Position numbers and translations under genes: made by a program. A stretch of 64,000 nt of DNA from JACCWP01 sp963785115 (GTDB taxonomy: Bacteria > Actinomycetota > Actinomycetes > Propionibacteriales > Nocardioidaceae), in NCBI GenBank assembly GCA_963785115.1, contig CAWATY010000009.1, forward strand, positions 620,001-684,000, written 5' to 3'. The notes beneath the pieces were generated by a model that was not told where the DNA came from, made no database searches, and was given only the letters and a program-made list of their open reading frames with translations. Shown here piece after piece: positions 33,269-43,725 of this stretch. Within the stretch, counting starts at the first letter, position 1. Every line of letters begins with the position of its first letter.

Positions 33269-33274
33269 AGCCTA
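33269..33274 (-). promoter_or_regulatory. -10 element upstream of the winged-helix gene
   Basis: Minus-strand TAGGCT, 6 bases before the GTG of the 18-codon frame and 59 bases before the winged-helix start. Confidence 0.5.
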
Positions 33275-33293
33275 GGGACCGGAGGGGACAGTC

Positions 33294-33446
33294 GTGGCCG
33301 ACGTCGAGGACGTGCGGCGGGTCGCCGGGCTCGACGACAAGGACGCGCTGCTGGCCGAGCACCCCCACGAGCTGTTCACCGAGTCGCACCGGCTGACCCT
33401 CGAGCACGAGGCACGCAAGCGACCGCGGCGACGGCGCAGTTCCTGA
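33294..33446 (+). pseudogene. MmcQ/YjbR-like remnant with internal deletion
   Basis: 50 codons from a GTG with GGAGGGG upstream. The N terminus 'ADVEDVRRVAG' resembles the start of MmcQ/YjbR proteins, and it runs directly into 'LDDKDALLAEHPHELFTESHR', which resembles their middle ('KEALLAADPDVFFTTPH'-type). About 60 residues between and the C-terminal third are missing; the end is an Arg-rich tail. It looks like the residue of an internal deletion. Similarity is judged by eye only. Confidence 0.5.
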
Positions 33447-33462
33447 TCTTCGATGCCAACCG

Positions 33463-34359
33463 TCAGTGCGGATCGCGGTGCAGCCAGGCCAGCAGGTCGG
33501 GCGGCGCCAGTGCGGCGGTGCGCGCGGCGTACCGCGCCAGCGACTCGTCGTCGAGCAGTGCCCGACCAGCGCCGGAGGTGCCCGAGCGGAAGAAGGCTGC
33601 CGGGTCCTTCAGCACGCCCGTCGTACCGGGCACCAGCGCGTCCCGGCGCTCCCGCATCTGGGCGAACCCGGCAGCGTCGACGAGACCCGGCCAGGCCGCC
33701 TCGGGGACGGTGATGCCGAGCCGATCCGCCAGTCCGCGCATCTGCGTCTCGAGATCGGCGAGCAGGTCGTCGTAGTGCACGAGCAGCACGTTGGGCTCGT
33801 CCCGGCGCGCCCAGGCGTCGCTCAGGTGGTGGAGCACGCCGGGCAAGGAGTCCAGCTGCTGGTGCGGGTCCGCCTCGCGCTCGGTCCATGCCCGGAGCCA
33901 GTCCGCCGGTGGTGGCAGCGGAGTCGGTGGCGCGGTCGGCGTGGGTTCCCCGGTCAACTCGCGTACCCGGACCCGGTCGATGTTGTCGGACTGGTGTCGC
34001 AGCGAGAGCGCGGCGTCCAGCGGGTGCCGGGCCACGACGACGTACGTCGCTCGCGGGTCGAGCGGTAGGCCGTCAAGCGGGGTGTGCGTCTTGACGAACC
34101 GCCGGTGCTGCTGGGCGTCCAGCCGGGCCAGGACGTCGTCCAGCGGCTCCACCAGGTGGTCCAGCCACGGCGACAGAGTGGTCAGCGGCGCCGGCAGCTC
34201 GGTCGTCTGGAGCACCAGCAGCGCGCAGATCATCTGCATCCACGTCGTGCCGTGCTTGGAGCGGGTGCTGATCACGATGTCGCCGGGTCGGAAGACGACA
34301 TGCTCCCAGCGGGCGCTGTCCTCCTCCGCTGACCGGTAGCGCACGGGCCGGGCACTCAC
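33463..34359 (-). CDS. Sulfotransferase family protein
   Basis: 298 aa from a GTG behind TAGGCT. The PAPS 5'-phosphosulfate loop is 'ISTRSKHGTTWMQMI' (residues about 30-44), the 3'-phosphate segment 'YVVVARHPLDAALSLRHQ' (about 105-122), and the C-terminal 'FFRSGTSGAGRALLDDESL' resembles the RKGxxGDWK-type region of cytosolic sulfotransferases. The His of 'RFVKTHTPLDGLP' is the expected general base. Role: sulfate transfer from PAPS to a hydroxylated small molecule; acceptor unknown. Divergent from a lipoprotein gene. Confidence 0.9.
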   Translation of the reverse strand: MSARPVRYRSAEEDSARWEHVVFRPGDIVISTRSKHGTTWMQMICALLVLQTTELPAPLTTLSPWLDHLVEPLDDVLARLDAQQHRRFVKTHTPLDGLPLDPRATYVVVARHPLDAALSLRHQSDNIDRVRVRELTGEPTPTAPPTPLPPPADWLRAWTEREADPHQQLDSLPGVLHHLSDAWARRDEPNVLLVHYDDLLADLETQMRGLADRLGITVPEAAWPGLVDAAGFAQMRERRDALVPGTTGVLKDPAAFFRSGTSGAGRALLDDESLARYAARTAALAPPDLLAWLHRDPH

Positions 34360-34365
34360 CGGACG

Positions 34366-34371
34366 AGCCTA
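34366..34371 (-). promoter_or_regulatory. -10 element, leaderless sulfotransferase
   Basis: Minus-strand TAGGCT ends 6 bases before the GTG at 34359. Confidence 0.55.
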
Positions 34372-34401
34372 GGTGCGGCGGTCGGTGCCCTCGTCGCGGC
34401 C

Positions 34402-34407
34402 TACGCT
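34402..34407 (+). promoter_or_regulatory. -10 element, leaderless lipoprotein gene
   Basis: TACGCT ends 7 bases before the ATG at 34415; back-to-back with the sulfotransferase promoter. Confidence 0.55.
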
Positions 34408-34414
34408 GACCGGC

Positions 34415-35554
34415 ATGGGGGACCGTCGACCGTGCCGCCGTGCCGCGTCGGGCCGCGCGCTGTTCGGGCTGCTCGGGCTGCTCGGGCTGCTCGCGCTGCT
34501 GGCCTCCGCCTGCACCGGTGACGACGACGCCGACACCCCCGGCCAGGCGGGCCACGTCGACGAGATGCTGGCCGTGCTGCCTCCCGACACCGGGGTGGCC
34601 CAGCTCGTCGACATGGCCGCGGTCGAAGAGCGCCTCGGCGTGGCCGACGTCGGGGGAGACCTGAGCGAGGAGGAGGCCGACGACTACGCGGCCGCGCTCT
34701 CCGACGCCCCCTGGGCAGGGCACCCGCTCGCCAGCTACGTGGCCAGCGCGCGCGGGCTGTCGTGGGGGCCGGCCGACGTCGAGTGGACGGTGTCCGTGGT
34801 CCTGGCCGGCGGAAGCGCCCAGGTGTACGGGCTCGCTGACGACGTGGACCCGGCCACGGTGGTCGGGGACCTCGAGTCGTTCGGGTACGTGCCCGAGCAG
34901 GGCGACGACGCGACCACGCTGACGCTGGACCTGGAGGACGTCGACGGCAGCAGCGGGATGCTGGAGAACGACGACGGCGCCCTGCTGCCGTTCGCCGCGC
35001 TGGGCCAGAGCGCCACCGTCGTGCCGGAGGCAGGCCTTCTGGTGACAGGGGTCGCTGCTGACCGCGTCGTGGACACCGCGACCGGGGGAGACACGGCTGC
35101 CGACTCCGCCCCGCTCGCCGACCTCGTGCCAGCCGACGTCGAGACGGCTCACCTGGTGATCGGCTCGGCTTGCGTGCCGCGACCGAACCTGGCCGACATG
35201 CCCTCACCGGACGAGATCGAGGCGCAGGTGGCGCAGTATGCCGCGCTGGGGACACCGGAGGCCTCGGTCACCGCGGTGACGGTGGACGACGGGGGCGAGG
35301 TCGCGACGACCAGCCGCCTTGCCTTCGCCGACGACGAGGCAGCCGAGGCCGACGCCGAGGCGCGCGCGCAGTTCTTCCAGCAAGGACGGTCGATCATGAC
35401 CGGTGAGGCCTACAACGAGATGCTGGGCGTCGACGGGGTGACCGTCGAGGGCACCGTCGAGACCATCGACCTCGACCCGGTCGACGGGCCGCAGGTCGTC
35501 GGCCAGATGCTGGCGGCCGCCGACGCGCCGTTCGCGGTCTGTCCGTTCGACTGA
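34415..35554 (+). CDS. Hypothetical lipoprotein
   Basis: 379 aa. A basic N terminus, a hydrophobic core of Gly-Leu-Leu repeats and the lipobox 'LASAC' with Cys near residue 34 mark a lipoprotein, followed by an acidic linker ('TGDDDADTPGQ'). The mature part is rich in Asp, Ala and Val with strand-forming stretches ('VEWTVSVVLAGGSAQVYGL', 'ATTLTLDLEDVDG'). The pattern resembles actinobacterial secreted proteins without known function. Expected location: outer face of the membrane, acylated by Lgt and perhaps Lnt. Confidence 0.8.
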   Translation: MGDRRPCRRAASGRALFGLLGLLGLLALLASACTGDDDADTPGQAGHVDEMLAVLPPDTGVAQLVDMAAVEERLGVADVGGDLSEEEADDYAAALSDAPWAGHPLASYVASARGLSWGPADVEWTVSVVLAGGSAQVYGLADDVDPATVVGDLESFGYVPEQGDDATTLTLDLEDVDGSSGMLENDDGALLPFAALGQSATVVPEAGLLVTGVAADRVVDTATGGDTAADSAPLADLVPADVETAHLVIGSACVPRPNLADMPSPDEIEAQVAQYAALGTPEASVTAVTVDDGGEVATTSRLAFADDEAAEADAEARAQFFQQGRSIMTGEAYNEMLGVDGVTVEGTVETIDLDPVDGPQVVGQMLAAADAPFAVCPFD

Positions 35555-35568
35555 CCCCGTCGGGCTGC

Positions 35569-35574
35569 CAGGCT
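35569..35574 (+). promoter_or_regulatory. -10 element, leaderless methyltransferase
   Basis: CAGGCT ends 7 bases before the ATG at 35582. Confidence 0.4.
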
Positions 35575-35581
35575 GGCCGTC

Positions 35582-36319
35582 ATGCAACAGGACGAGATCT
35601 GGGACGCCGAGGCTGCCCGCGGCTACGACACCCCGGGCACCGGCATGTTCGCTCCCGAGGTCCTCGAGCCGACAGTCGACCGACTGGTCGAGCTCGCCGG
35701 CGAGGGCCGCGCGCTCGAGTTCGCCATCGGGACCGGTCGCGTTGCGGTCCCGCTGGCCCAGCGGGGCGTCCCGGTCAGCGGCGTCGAGCTGTCCGTCCCT
35801 ATGGTCGACGAACTGCGCACCAAGGCCGATGAGGGCACGGTCCCCGTCGTCGTCGGGGACATGGCCACTGCGCACGTCCCCGGTGCGTTCACGCTCGTCT
35901 ACCTCGTGTTCAACACGATCTCCAACCTGCTGACTCAGTCCGAGCAGGTCGACTGCTTCCGGAACGCGGCGCGTCACCTCGAACCCGGTGGTCGCTTCGT
36001 GATCGAGCTCGAGGTGCCCGGGCTGCGCCAGCTGCCGCCGGGGCAGCAGGCCACGGTCTGGCATTGCGAGCACGGATACATCGGCTTGGACACCTACGAC
36101 GTCGTCCGCCAGCACCTCGTCTCGCACCATTTCCGTTTCGGCGAGGGCAAGGAGGCGCGGCTCTTCCGCAGCCCGCACCGCTACATCTGGCCGGCTGAGC
36201 TCGACCTGATGGCGCAACTCGCCGGGTTCGGGCTGGAGTCCAGGAACGCGGACTGGAGCGGCGCCGCGTTCACTGCTGAGTCGCGGTCGCACGTGTCGGT
36301 CTACCGTCTCCCGACCTGA
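35582..36319 (+). CDS. Class I SAM-dependent methyltransferase
   Basis: 245 aa. SAM-binding motif I is 'ALEFAIGTGRVAVPLAQRG' with the acidic end of strand 2 in 'VSGVELSVPMVDEL', motif II/III 'TLVYLVFNTISNLLTQSEQ', and a post-motif helix 'NAARHLEPGGRFVIELEVP'. The C-terminal sheet ('SHHFRFGEGKEARLFRSPHRYIW') is typical of small-molecule methyltransferases. Role: methyl transfer from SAM to an unknown acceptor. No operon partner. Confidence 0.9.
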   Translation: MQQDEIWDAEAARGYDTPGTGMFAPEVLEPTVDRLVELAGEGRALEFAIGTGRVAVPLAQRGVPVSGVELSVPMVDELRTKADEGTVPVVVGDMATAHVPGAFTLVYLVFNTISNLLTQSEQVDCFRNAARHLEPGGRFVIELEVPGLRQLPPGQQATVWHCEHGYIGLDTYDVVRQHLVSHHFRFGEGKEARLFRSPHRYIWPAELDLMAQLAGFGLESRNADWSGAAFTAESRSHVSVYRLPT

Positions 36320-36367
36320 GGCGACGGGAGATGACGCCTGTCTCGGTGTGCTCCTCGTAGCGATCGG

Positions 36368-36794
36368 TCATCGGTTGGCGTCGCTGCGCAGCAGCCGCCA
36401 GCCGCCGGCCAGGAAGGCTGCGAGCCCCCACGCGGCGAGGGTGAGCCGAGCCGACCCCGTGGTCATGTCGCTCGGGCCCTCGCCGAAGATCAGGAAGATG
36501 CCCCCGAGCCGGGCATCAGCGCGGAGAGCTCGACGGCCCATTCGTAGGGGAGCATCCAGCAGCGCCCCGACCTCGCGCAGCGGCGCAGCGAGGGTCGACG
36601 CACCGCTTGCCGTTGACGGTTGCGGTGCCGGCGGTGGGCCGATCGAGACCCATCACCATCCGCATCGTCGTCGACTTGCCGGCTCCGTTCGGGCCCAGGA
36701 AGCCGGTCACCTTGCCAGCCTCGACGTCGAAGGTGAGGTCGTCGACGGCGCGCACGCCGCCGTACTGCTTGGTGAGTCGTCGCAGCCTGATCAT
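36368..36794 (-). pseudogene. ABC transporter remnant: ATPase N terminus joined to permease C terminus
   Basis: From the ATG at 36794 the first 70 or so codons encode an ABC ATPase N terminus ('MIRLRRLTKQYGGVRAVDDL', Walker A 'GPNGAGKST', 'GLDRPTAGTATVNGK'). The frame then breaks and the rest of the ATPase (signature motif, Walker B) is missing. Downstream, in two other frames, lie 'LPYEWAVELSALMPG' and a C-terminal permease segment 'MTTGSARLTLAAWGLAAFL' ending 'WRLLRSDANR'. A two-gene ATPase-permease operon has therefore suffered an internal deletion of roughly 1-1.5 kb plus frameshifts. Not functional. Confidence 0.75.
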
Positions 36795-36802
36795 GGGTCC
36801 GA

Positions 36803-36808
36803 ACGCTA
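36803..36808 (-). promoter_or_regulatory. Relict -10 element of the ABC remnant
   Basis: Minus-strand TAGCGT, 8 bases before the ATG at 36794. Confidence 0.35.
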
Positions 36809-36858
36809 GGAGCGCGGCTGGTCAGAAGGCGTCGAGGACGTGTGAAGGTTCTGTGCAG

Positions 36859-37653
36859 GTGAACGAGGCAGGGTGGTGGGTCACGATGCTGTGGTGGCTG
36901 CAGCGACATCTCATCTACTTCCCGGACGCGTCCTCGGTGCCGCCCGCCGGTGCGGTGATCGAGGGCGCCCGTGACGTCACGCTGCACACCGGCGACGGGC
37001 TCGAGCTGGGCGCGTGGTTCGTGCCGGCGGCGCCCCGGCCGGGTGCCGACGACCGACGAATGGCGGTGCTGGTCGCGCCGGGCAACGGCGGGAACCGCGC
37101 CGGCCGGGGCGGCCTGGCGGAGGCGCTGCGGCGGCGCGGTCTCGCCGTGCTGCTGATGGACTACCGCGGGTACGGCGGAAACCCGGGCCGCCCGAGCGAG
37201 GGGGGCCTGGCACGCGACGCGCTGGCCGGCGTGGAGGCGTTGGAGGACCTGGGCTACCCGGCTGAGCGGACGATCTACTACGGAGAGTCGCTGGGCAGCG
37301 GTGTGGTGGCGGCGCTGCAGGCGGTGCGACCACCCGTCGGGATCGTGCTGCGGTCGCCGTTCACCGAGCTCGCGGACGTCGGGGCCCGGCACTACCCGTG
37401 GCTCCCGGTGCGCTCGCTGCTGCGCGAGCGGTTCCCCGTCGTGGAGCACCTCGCTGAGAGCGCGGTGCCGGTCACGGTGGTGTACGGCAGCCGGGACTCG
37501 GTCGTTCCCGCGGATCTCAGCGCACGCGTGGCCGACCAGGCGCCGTCCCTCGCCGAGCGGCTGGCGATCGCGGGCGCAGACCACAACGACGCCGTGATGT
37601 TCGGGCCACGGGTGGCCGGGGCGGTGGCCCGGCTGGCCGCCCAGGTCGGCTGA
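36859..37653 (+). CDS. Alpha/beta hydrolase
   Basis: 264 aa from a GTG at 36859; an ATG at 36886 is the main alternative. 'LWWLQRHLIYFPD' is the usual start of this BEM46/ABHD13-like group. The nucleophile elbow is 'YYGESLGSG', the acid lies in 'VVYGSRDSVVP' and the His in 'IAGADHND'. An N-terminal Trp-rich segment may anchor the protein in the membrane. Role: hydrolase of unknown ester, amide or peptide. Confidence 0.87.
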   Translation: MNEAGWWVTMLWWLQRHLIYFPDASSVPPAGAVIEGARDVTLHTGDGLELGAWFVPAAPRPGADDRRMAVLVAPGNGGNRAGRGGLAEALRRRGLAVLLMDYRGYGGNPGRPSEGGLARDALAGVEALEDLGYPAERTIYYGESLGSGVVAALQAVRPPVGIVLRSPFTELADVGARHYPWLPVRSLLRERFPVVEHLAESAVPVTVVYGSRDSVVPADLSARVADQAPSLAERLAIAGADHNDAVMFGPRVAGAVARLAAQVG

Positions 37654-37719
37654 GCCCCCGGTCGGTCGACGGTGCGGAGGCGCGACGACGGCCGTGGTCG
37701 GCAGGTGGGGGCGACGTGG

Positions 37720-37725
37720 CACGAT
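37720..37725 (+). promoter_or_regulatory. -10 element, leaderless AraC gene
   Basis: CACGAT ends 7 bases before the GTG at 37733. Confidence 0.4.
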
Positions 37726-37732
37726 CGCGCAG

Positions 37733-38176
37733 GTGACCAGCCGACCGCCCTCGGAGCATCGCCTGCGCGACCTGGTGCGGCTGCGCCGGGTGCGCGACCG
37801 GATGGACCGGGAGTACGCCCAGCCGCTGGACGTGGAGGCCCTGGCACGCGACGCGCACATGTCGGCCGGGCACCTGAGCCGCGAGTTCCGGCAGGCCTTC
37901 GGCGAGTCGCCGTACTCCTACCTGATGACCCGGCGCATCGAGCGTGCGATGACGTTGCTGCGGCGTGGTGACCTCAGCGTCACCGACGTCTGCTTCGCGG
38001 TCGGCTGCTCGTCGCTGGGCACCTTCAGCACCCGCTTCACCGAGCTGGTCGGCGTACCGCCGAGCGTCTACCGGGGGGACGCGACGCGCGGGATGCCGGG
38101 GATCCCGTCCTGCGAGACGAAGAAGGTCACCCGACCGGTCAGGAATCGAGAAGCATCGTCCGGCAGCCGCCCATAA
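37733..38176 (+). CDS. AraC family transcriptional regulator (HTH only)
   Basis: 147 aa. It consists almost only of the two HTH motifs of the AraC domain: 'LDVEALARDAHMSAGHLSREFRQAFGESPYSYL' region and 'SVTDVCFAVGCSSLGTFSTRFTELVGVPPSVYR'. There is no ligand-binding domain, as in SoxS/MarA-size regulators, but the C terminus is longer. The VOC gene begins 10 bases downstream with its own -10, so this regulator may control the VOC-UvrA-like unit next to it (inference). Confidence 0.9.
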   Translation: MTSRPPSEHRLRDLVRLRRVRDRMDREYAQPLDVEALARDAHMSAGHLSREFRQAFGESPYSYLMTRRIERAMTLLRRGDLSVTDVCFAVGCSSLGTFSTRFTELVGVPPSVYRGDATRGMPGIPSCETKKVTRPVRNREASSGSRP

Positions 38177-38179
38177 CGT
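38174..38179 (+). promoter_or_regulatory. -10 element, leaderless VOC gene
   Basis: TAACGT ends 7 bases before the ATG at 38187; its TAA is the stop of the AraC gene. Confidence 0.5.
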
Positions 38180-38186
38180 GATCGCC

Positions 38187-38597
38187 ATGGACATCACCAT
38201 CTCGGCCAGCTTCCTGCCGCACGACGACCCGGAGGCAGCACTCGCCTTCTATCGCGACAAGCTCGGCTTCGAGCTCCGGCTCGACGTCGGCTACGAGGGT
38301 ATGCGCTGGCTGACTGTCGGCCCCCCCGATCAGCCCGACACGGCGATCGTGCTGCATCCGCCGGCCGTCGACCCGGGCATCACCGACGAGGAGCGCCGCA
38401 CCATCACCGAGATGATGGCGAAGGGCACCTACGGCGGCATCCTGCTGTCGACCAAGGACCTCGACGCCACCTTCGAGCAGCTGCAGGCCAGCGACGTCGA
38501 CATCGTCCAGGAGCCGATCGAGCAGGACTACGGCGTTCGCGACTGCGCCGTCCGCGACCCCGCGGGCAACATGGTCCGGATCCAGGAGGCTCGCTGA
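38187..38597 (+). CDS. VOC family (glyoxalase/bleomycin resistance-like) protein
   Basis: 136 aa. Two betaalphabetabetabeta modules: 'SASFLPHDDPEAALAFYRDKLGFELRLDVGYEGMRWLTVG' region and 'GGILLSTKDLDATFEQLQASDVDIVQEPIEQDYGVRDCAVRDPAGN'. Metal ligand positions are partly kept (Glu near the C terminus in 'IQEAR'). Role: small-molecule binding or metal-dependent conversion; substrate unknown. The next VOC ATG follows the stop by one base. Confidence 0.9.
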   Translation: MDITISASFLPHDDPEAALAFYRDKLGFELRLDVGYEGMRWLTVGPPDQPDTAIVLHPPAVDPGITDEERRTITEMMAKGTYGGILLSTKDLDATFEQLQASDVDIVQEPIEQDYGVRDCAVRDPAGNMVRIQEAR

Positions 38598-38598
38598 C

Positions 38599-39206
38599 AT
38601 GGCCTCCTCCATCGACTACGTCACCCTCGAGGTGCCGGATCCCGCGGCCGCCGAGACCTTCTACGCCGCCGCCTTCGACCTCGGCGACAAGGTCCGCGTC
38701 CGCGCCTCGGAGGCACCGACGACCGGCTTCCGCGGCTTCCACCTGTCGCTGGTCGTGTCCCAGCCGAGCACCGTCGACAGCCTCGTGGGCACCGCGCTCG
38801 ACGCCGGTGCCACGACACTGAAGCCGGCGAAGAAGGGTTTCTGGGGCTACGGCGGCGTCGTGCAGGCACCGGACGGGACGATCTGGAAGGTCGCGACCTC
38901 GTCGAAGAAGGAGACCGGCCCGGCCACGCGTGAGGTCGACGACCTGGTGCTGCTGCTGGGAGTCGCTGACGTGAAGGCAAGCAAGCAGTTCTACGTCGAT
39001 CGCGGCCTGGCCGTGGGCAAGAGCTACGGCGGCAAGTACGTCGACTTCGACACCCCGCCCTCGACGGTCAACCTGGCCCTGCTCGGGCGCCGGAGCCTCG
39101 CCAAGGACGCCGGCGTGGCCGCGGACGGCACCGGGTCGCACCGGATCGTCATCGGCGGCGACCTGGGGCCCTTCACCGACCCGGACGGTTTCGAGTGGGA
39201 GCGTCG

Positions 39207-39210
<4 letters not shown>
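38599..39210 (+). CDS. VOC family protein, two-module
   Basis: 203 aa with AGGAGG upstream. 'DYVTLEVPDPAAAETFYAAAFDLGDKVRVR' and 'GAATREVDDL'-like second half ('VLLLGVADVKASKQFYVDRGLAVGKSYGGKYVDF') each form a VOC half. The residues 'TGSHRIVIGGDLGPFTDPDGFEWE' close the fold. Its stop overlaps the ATG of the UvrA-like gene by four bases, a tight link that suggests a shared resistance or detoxification role. Confidence 0.9.
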
Positions 39211-41660
<2,450 letters not shown>

Positions 41661-41668
41661 CCGAGCCC

Positions 41669-42508
41669 GTGGAATACCTCGGCCGTGCGCCGGCTCCACC
41701 GCTCGACCGGTACATCGACGACATCTACTGCCTGACCGGTGTCCCTCGGCACCGGCGGTTGAACGTTCCTCCGATGCCGTCGGCACACCTGTTCCTCAAT
41801 CTGGGCGCGCCCGTCCGTCTGTACGACTCCGACCCTGCGGTGCCACCGGCGGTGCTCACGGACGGCTGGATCATGGGCATGTGGACCAGGCGCTTCGTCG
41901 TCGAGCACCAGGCTCCGGTGCGGACCGTCGGGGTGCACTTCAAGCCGTGGGGGATGGCGCCGTTCGTCGACGTGCCGTCGACCGAGCTGCGAGACCGCTG
42001 GGTGCCGATCGACGCGGTGTGGGGACGTTCCGTGGACCGGCTGCGCGACCGGATCGCCGACGCCACGCGGCCCGACGAGGGACTGCAGATCGTCGAGGAC
42101 GAGCTGCGGTCCCGGCTGGGGGCACCGCGTCGCGGCCTCGAGCTGGTCCGGCAGACGGCCGGGCGACTGGAGGCCTCCTGGGGCACGGTCTCGGTCGGTG
42201 CGCTGACCGACGGCGCCGGGGTCAGCGGCAACCATCTGTCCACCCAGTTCAAGTCCCACGTCGGCGTCACCCCGAAGCGGGTGGCGCGGATCTACCGCTT
42301 CGCGCGCCTGATCCTCTCCGTCGACGCCATGCATCCGGGGGACTGGTCGGAGCTCGCCCAGGCTGCTGGGTACTTCGACCAAGCCCACTTGAGCAAGGAG
42401 TTCAAGGACTTCACCGGCCACACCCCGACCGCGTACCTGACACTGCGGCGCCGGTTCCCCGCAGACAAGGCGTTCCCGCCGGACAACGGGCCGATGCCGG
42501 CCGAGTGA
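41669..42508 (+). CDS. AraC family transcriptional regulator
   Basis: 279 aa from a GTG 8 bases after the UvrA-like stop. The N-terminal domain ('PPLDRYIDDIYCLTGVPRHRRLNVPPMPSAHLFLNLG', 'TVGVHFKPWGMAPFVDVP') is the DUF6597-like sensor found with this regulator type. The C-terminal HTH pair is 'VSVGALTDGAGVSGNHLSTQFKSHVGVTPKRVARIYRF' region and 'WSELAQAAGYFDQAHLSKEFKDFTGHTPTAYL'. Likely in one transcription unit with the VOC-VOC-UvrA genes and a candidate regulator of them. Confidence 0.9.
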   Translation: MEYLGRAPAPPLDRYIDDIYCLTGVPRHRRLNVPPMPSAHLFLNLGAPVRLYDSDPAVPPAVLTDGWIMGMWTRRFVVEHQAPVRTVGVHFKPWGMAPFVDVPSTELRDRWVPIDAVWGRSVDRLRDRIADATRPDEGLQIVEDELRSRLGAPRRGLELVRQTAGRLEASWGTVSVGALTDGAGVSGNHLSTQFKSHVGVTPKRVARIYRFARLILSVDAMHPGDWSELAQAAGYFDQAHLSKEFKDFTGHTPTAYLTLRRRFPADKAFPPDNGPMPAE

Positions 42509-42580
42509 ATTTCTACAAGCCCTCAGGCTCCGGGGACGTCAGGATCGGGGCGGATGCGCGGGCAGACCGAAGGAGACCCT

Positions 42581-43192
42581 GTGGGCACGGTGATCATGCA
42601 CAACGTGGTGTCGGTCGACGGCTTCATCGCCGACGAGAACGACGACGTCGGGCCACTGCATGAGTGGTACTTCAGTGGCGACACCCCGCTGACCGTGGGG
42701 GCCGACCAGGAGTACGACCATTCCGGAGAGGGAGCCGGCTTCCGGGTCTCGAGCACCTCGGCGGCGTACGTCCGGCCCATGTGGGAGTCGATCGGTGCCA
42801 CCGTGATGGGCCGTCACCTGTTCGACCTGGTGGACGGCTGGGAGGGTCAGCCGCCCGCTGGCGACCACGTGGTCGTGGTGTCCCACCGGCCCAAGCCCGA
42901 GGGCTGGCACCCCGAGGCGTCCTACCACTTCGTCGACGACGTCACCGCAGCCATTGCCACGGCCCAGGACCTGGCCGCCGACCGGACCATCGCTGTGAAC
43001 GCCGGGGAGGTCGGTGGCCAGATCCTCGCGGCCGGGCTCGTGGACGAGGTGGCGATGGACGTGGTGCCGGTGGTCTTCGGGTCGGGCAAGCGCTACTTCG
43101 GCAGCATCGAGGGCCAGCTTCTGCTCGAGGATCCGCACGTGGTCATCCAGGGCGACCGGGTGCTGCACCTGCGGTTCACGGTCCGCTGCTAG
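42581..43192 (+). CDS. Dihydrofolate reductase family protein (RibD C-terminal type)
   Basis: 203 aa from the GTG at 42581, with AAGGAG 6 bases upstream; an in-frame ATG at 42554 lacks a ribosome site. 'VIMHNVVSVDGFIADENDDVGPLHEWYF', 'GATVMGRHLFDLVDGWEGQPP' and 'NAGEVGGQILAAGLVDEVAMDVVPVVFGSGKRYFG' define the family. Close paralogue of the protein at 46616 and more distant from that at 30542. The stop overlaps the convergent PPOX gene by four bases. Confidence 0.9.
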   Translation: MGTVIMHNVVSVDGFIADENDDVGPLHEWYFSGDTPLTVGADQEYDHSGEGAGFRVSSTSAAYVRPMWESIGATVMGRHLFDLVDGWEGQPPAGDHVVVVSHRPKPEGWHPEASYHFVDDVTAAIATAQDLAADRTIAVNAGEVGGQILAAGLVDEVAMDVVPVVFGSGKRYFGSIEGQLLLEDPHVVIQGDRVLHLRFTVRC

Positions 43193-43695
43193 GCCCGCTG
43201 ACGCTCCTGCTGCTGTCGGATCAGTTCCTCGACCGCGCTCGGCAGCGTCGTCTCGAAGTCGATCAGCTTCGCCCAGGTCGGTGTGACGACGATCCGGACC
43301 ATGCCGTCGTGGTAGAGCGAACGCACCTGCGCCTCCCACTCGACCCGTTGCTCGGGGGTCATCTCGTAGGTGGTGTTCGCCTCGAGGTACTCGTCGGGGA
43401 TGCCATCGACGAAGTCCAGCTCGGCCCGGCCGCGGATGAGCAGGATCTTGGGTGGATGCACCTCGGTGTCGATCGTCAGGGCAACCGTCGGGTTGTCGCT
43501 CAGGGCCCGAAGCTTCGGCGCGTTCTTCGCCGTGCACATGACGATCTCCGAGCCGTTCCACGAGAACCCGATCGGGACGGTGCGGGGCGTCCCGTCCTTG
43601 GCGACGTAGGCCAAGCGGGTCAGGTCGCGGGCCAACAGTTCCTTGCTGAGCGGTCGGTTCAGGACCGCGGTGACGTCATTCGGTTGCACGATCAT
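43189..43695 (-). CDS. Pyridoxamine 5'-phosphate oxidase family / F420-dependent PPOX protein
   Basis: 168 aa. A single split beta-barrel flavin fold: 'LARLAYVAKDGTPRTVPIGF'-type opening (here 'LTRLAYVAKDGTPRTVPIGFSWNGSEIVMCT'), 'NPTVALTIDTE' and 'ILLIRGRAELDFVDGIPDEY'. Such proteins bind FMN or F420 and reduce or oxidise small molecules; which cofactor is used cannot be told. Next upstream gene on the same strand is a VOC protein 30 bases away. Confidence 0.88.
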   Translation of the reverse strand: MIVQPNDVTAVLNRPLSKELLARDLTRLAYVAKDGTPRTVPIGFSWNGSEIVMCTAKNAPKLRALSDNPTVALTIDTEVHPPKILLIRGRAELDFVDGIPDEYLEANTTYEMTPEQRVEWEAQVRSLYHDGMVRIVVTPTWAKLIDFETTLPSAVEELIRQQQERQRA

Positions 43696-43725
43696 CTCTT
43701 TCGTCGTCGTTTCGTGGACGGGCGG

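Noticed and set aside
36516..36794. A functional 92-residue ABC ATPase
   Set aside because: Signature motif, Walker B and H-loop are missing and permease sequence follows, so it is a remnant.
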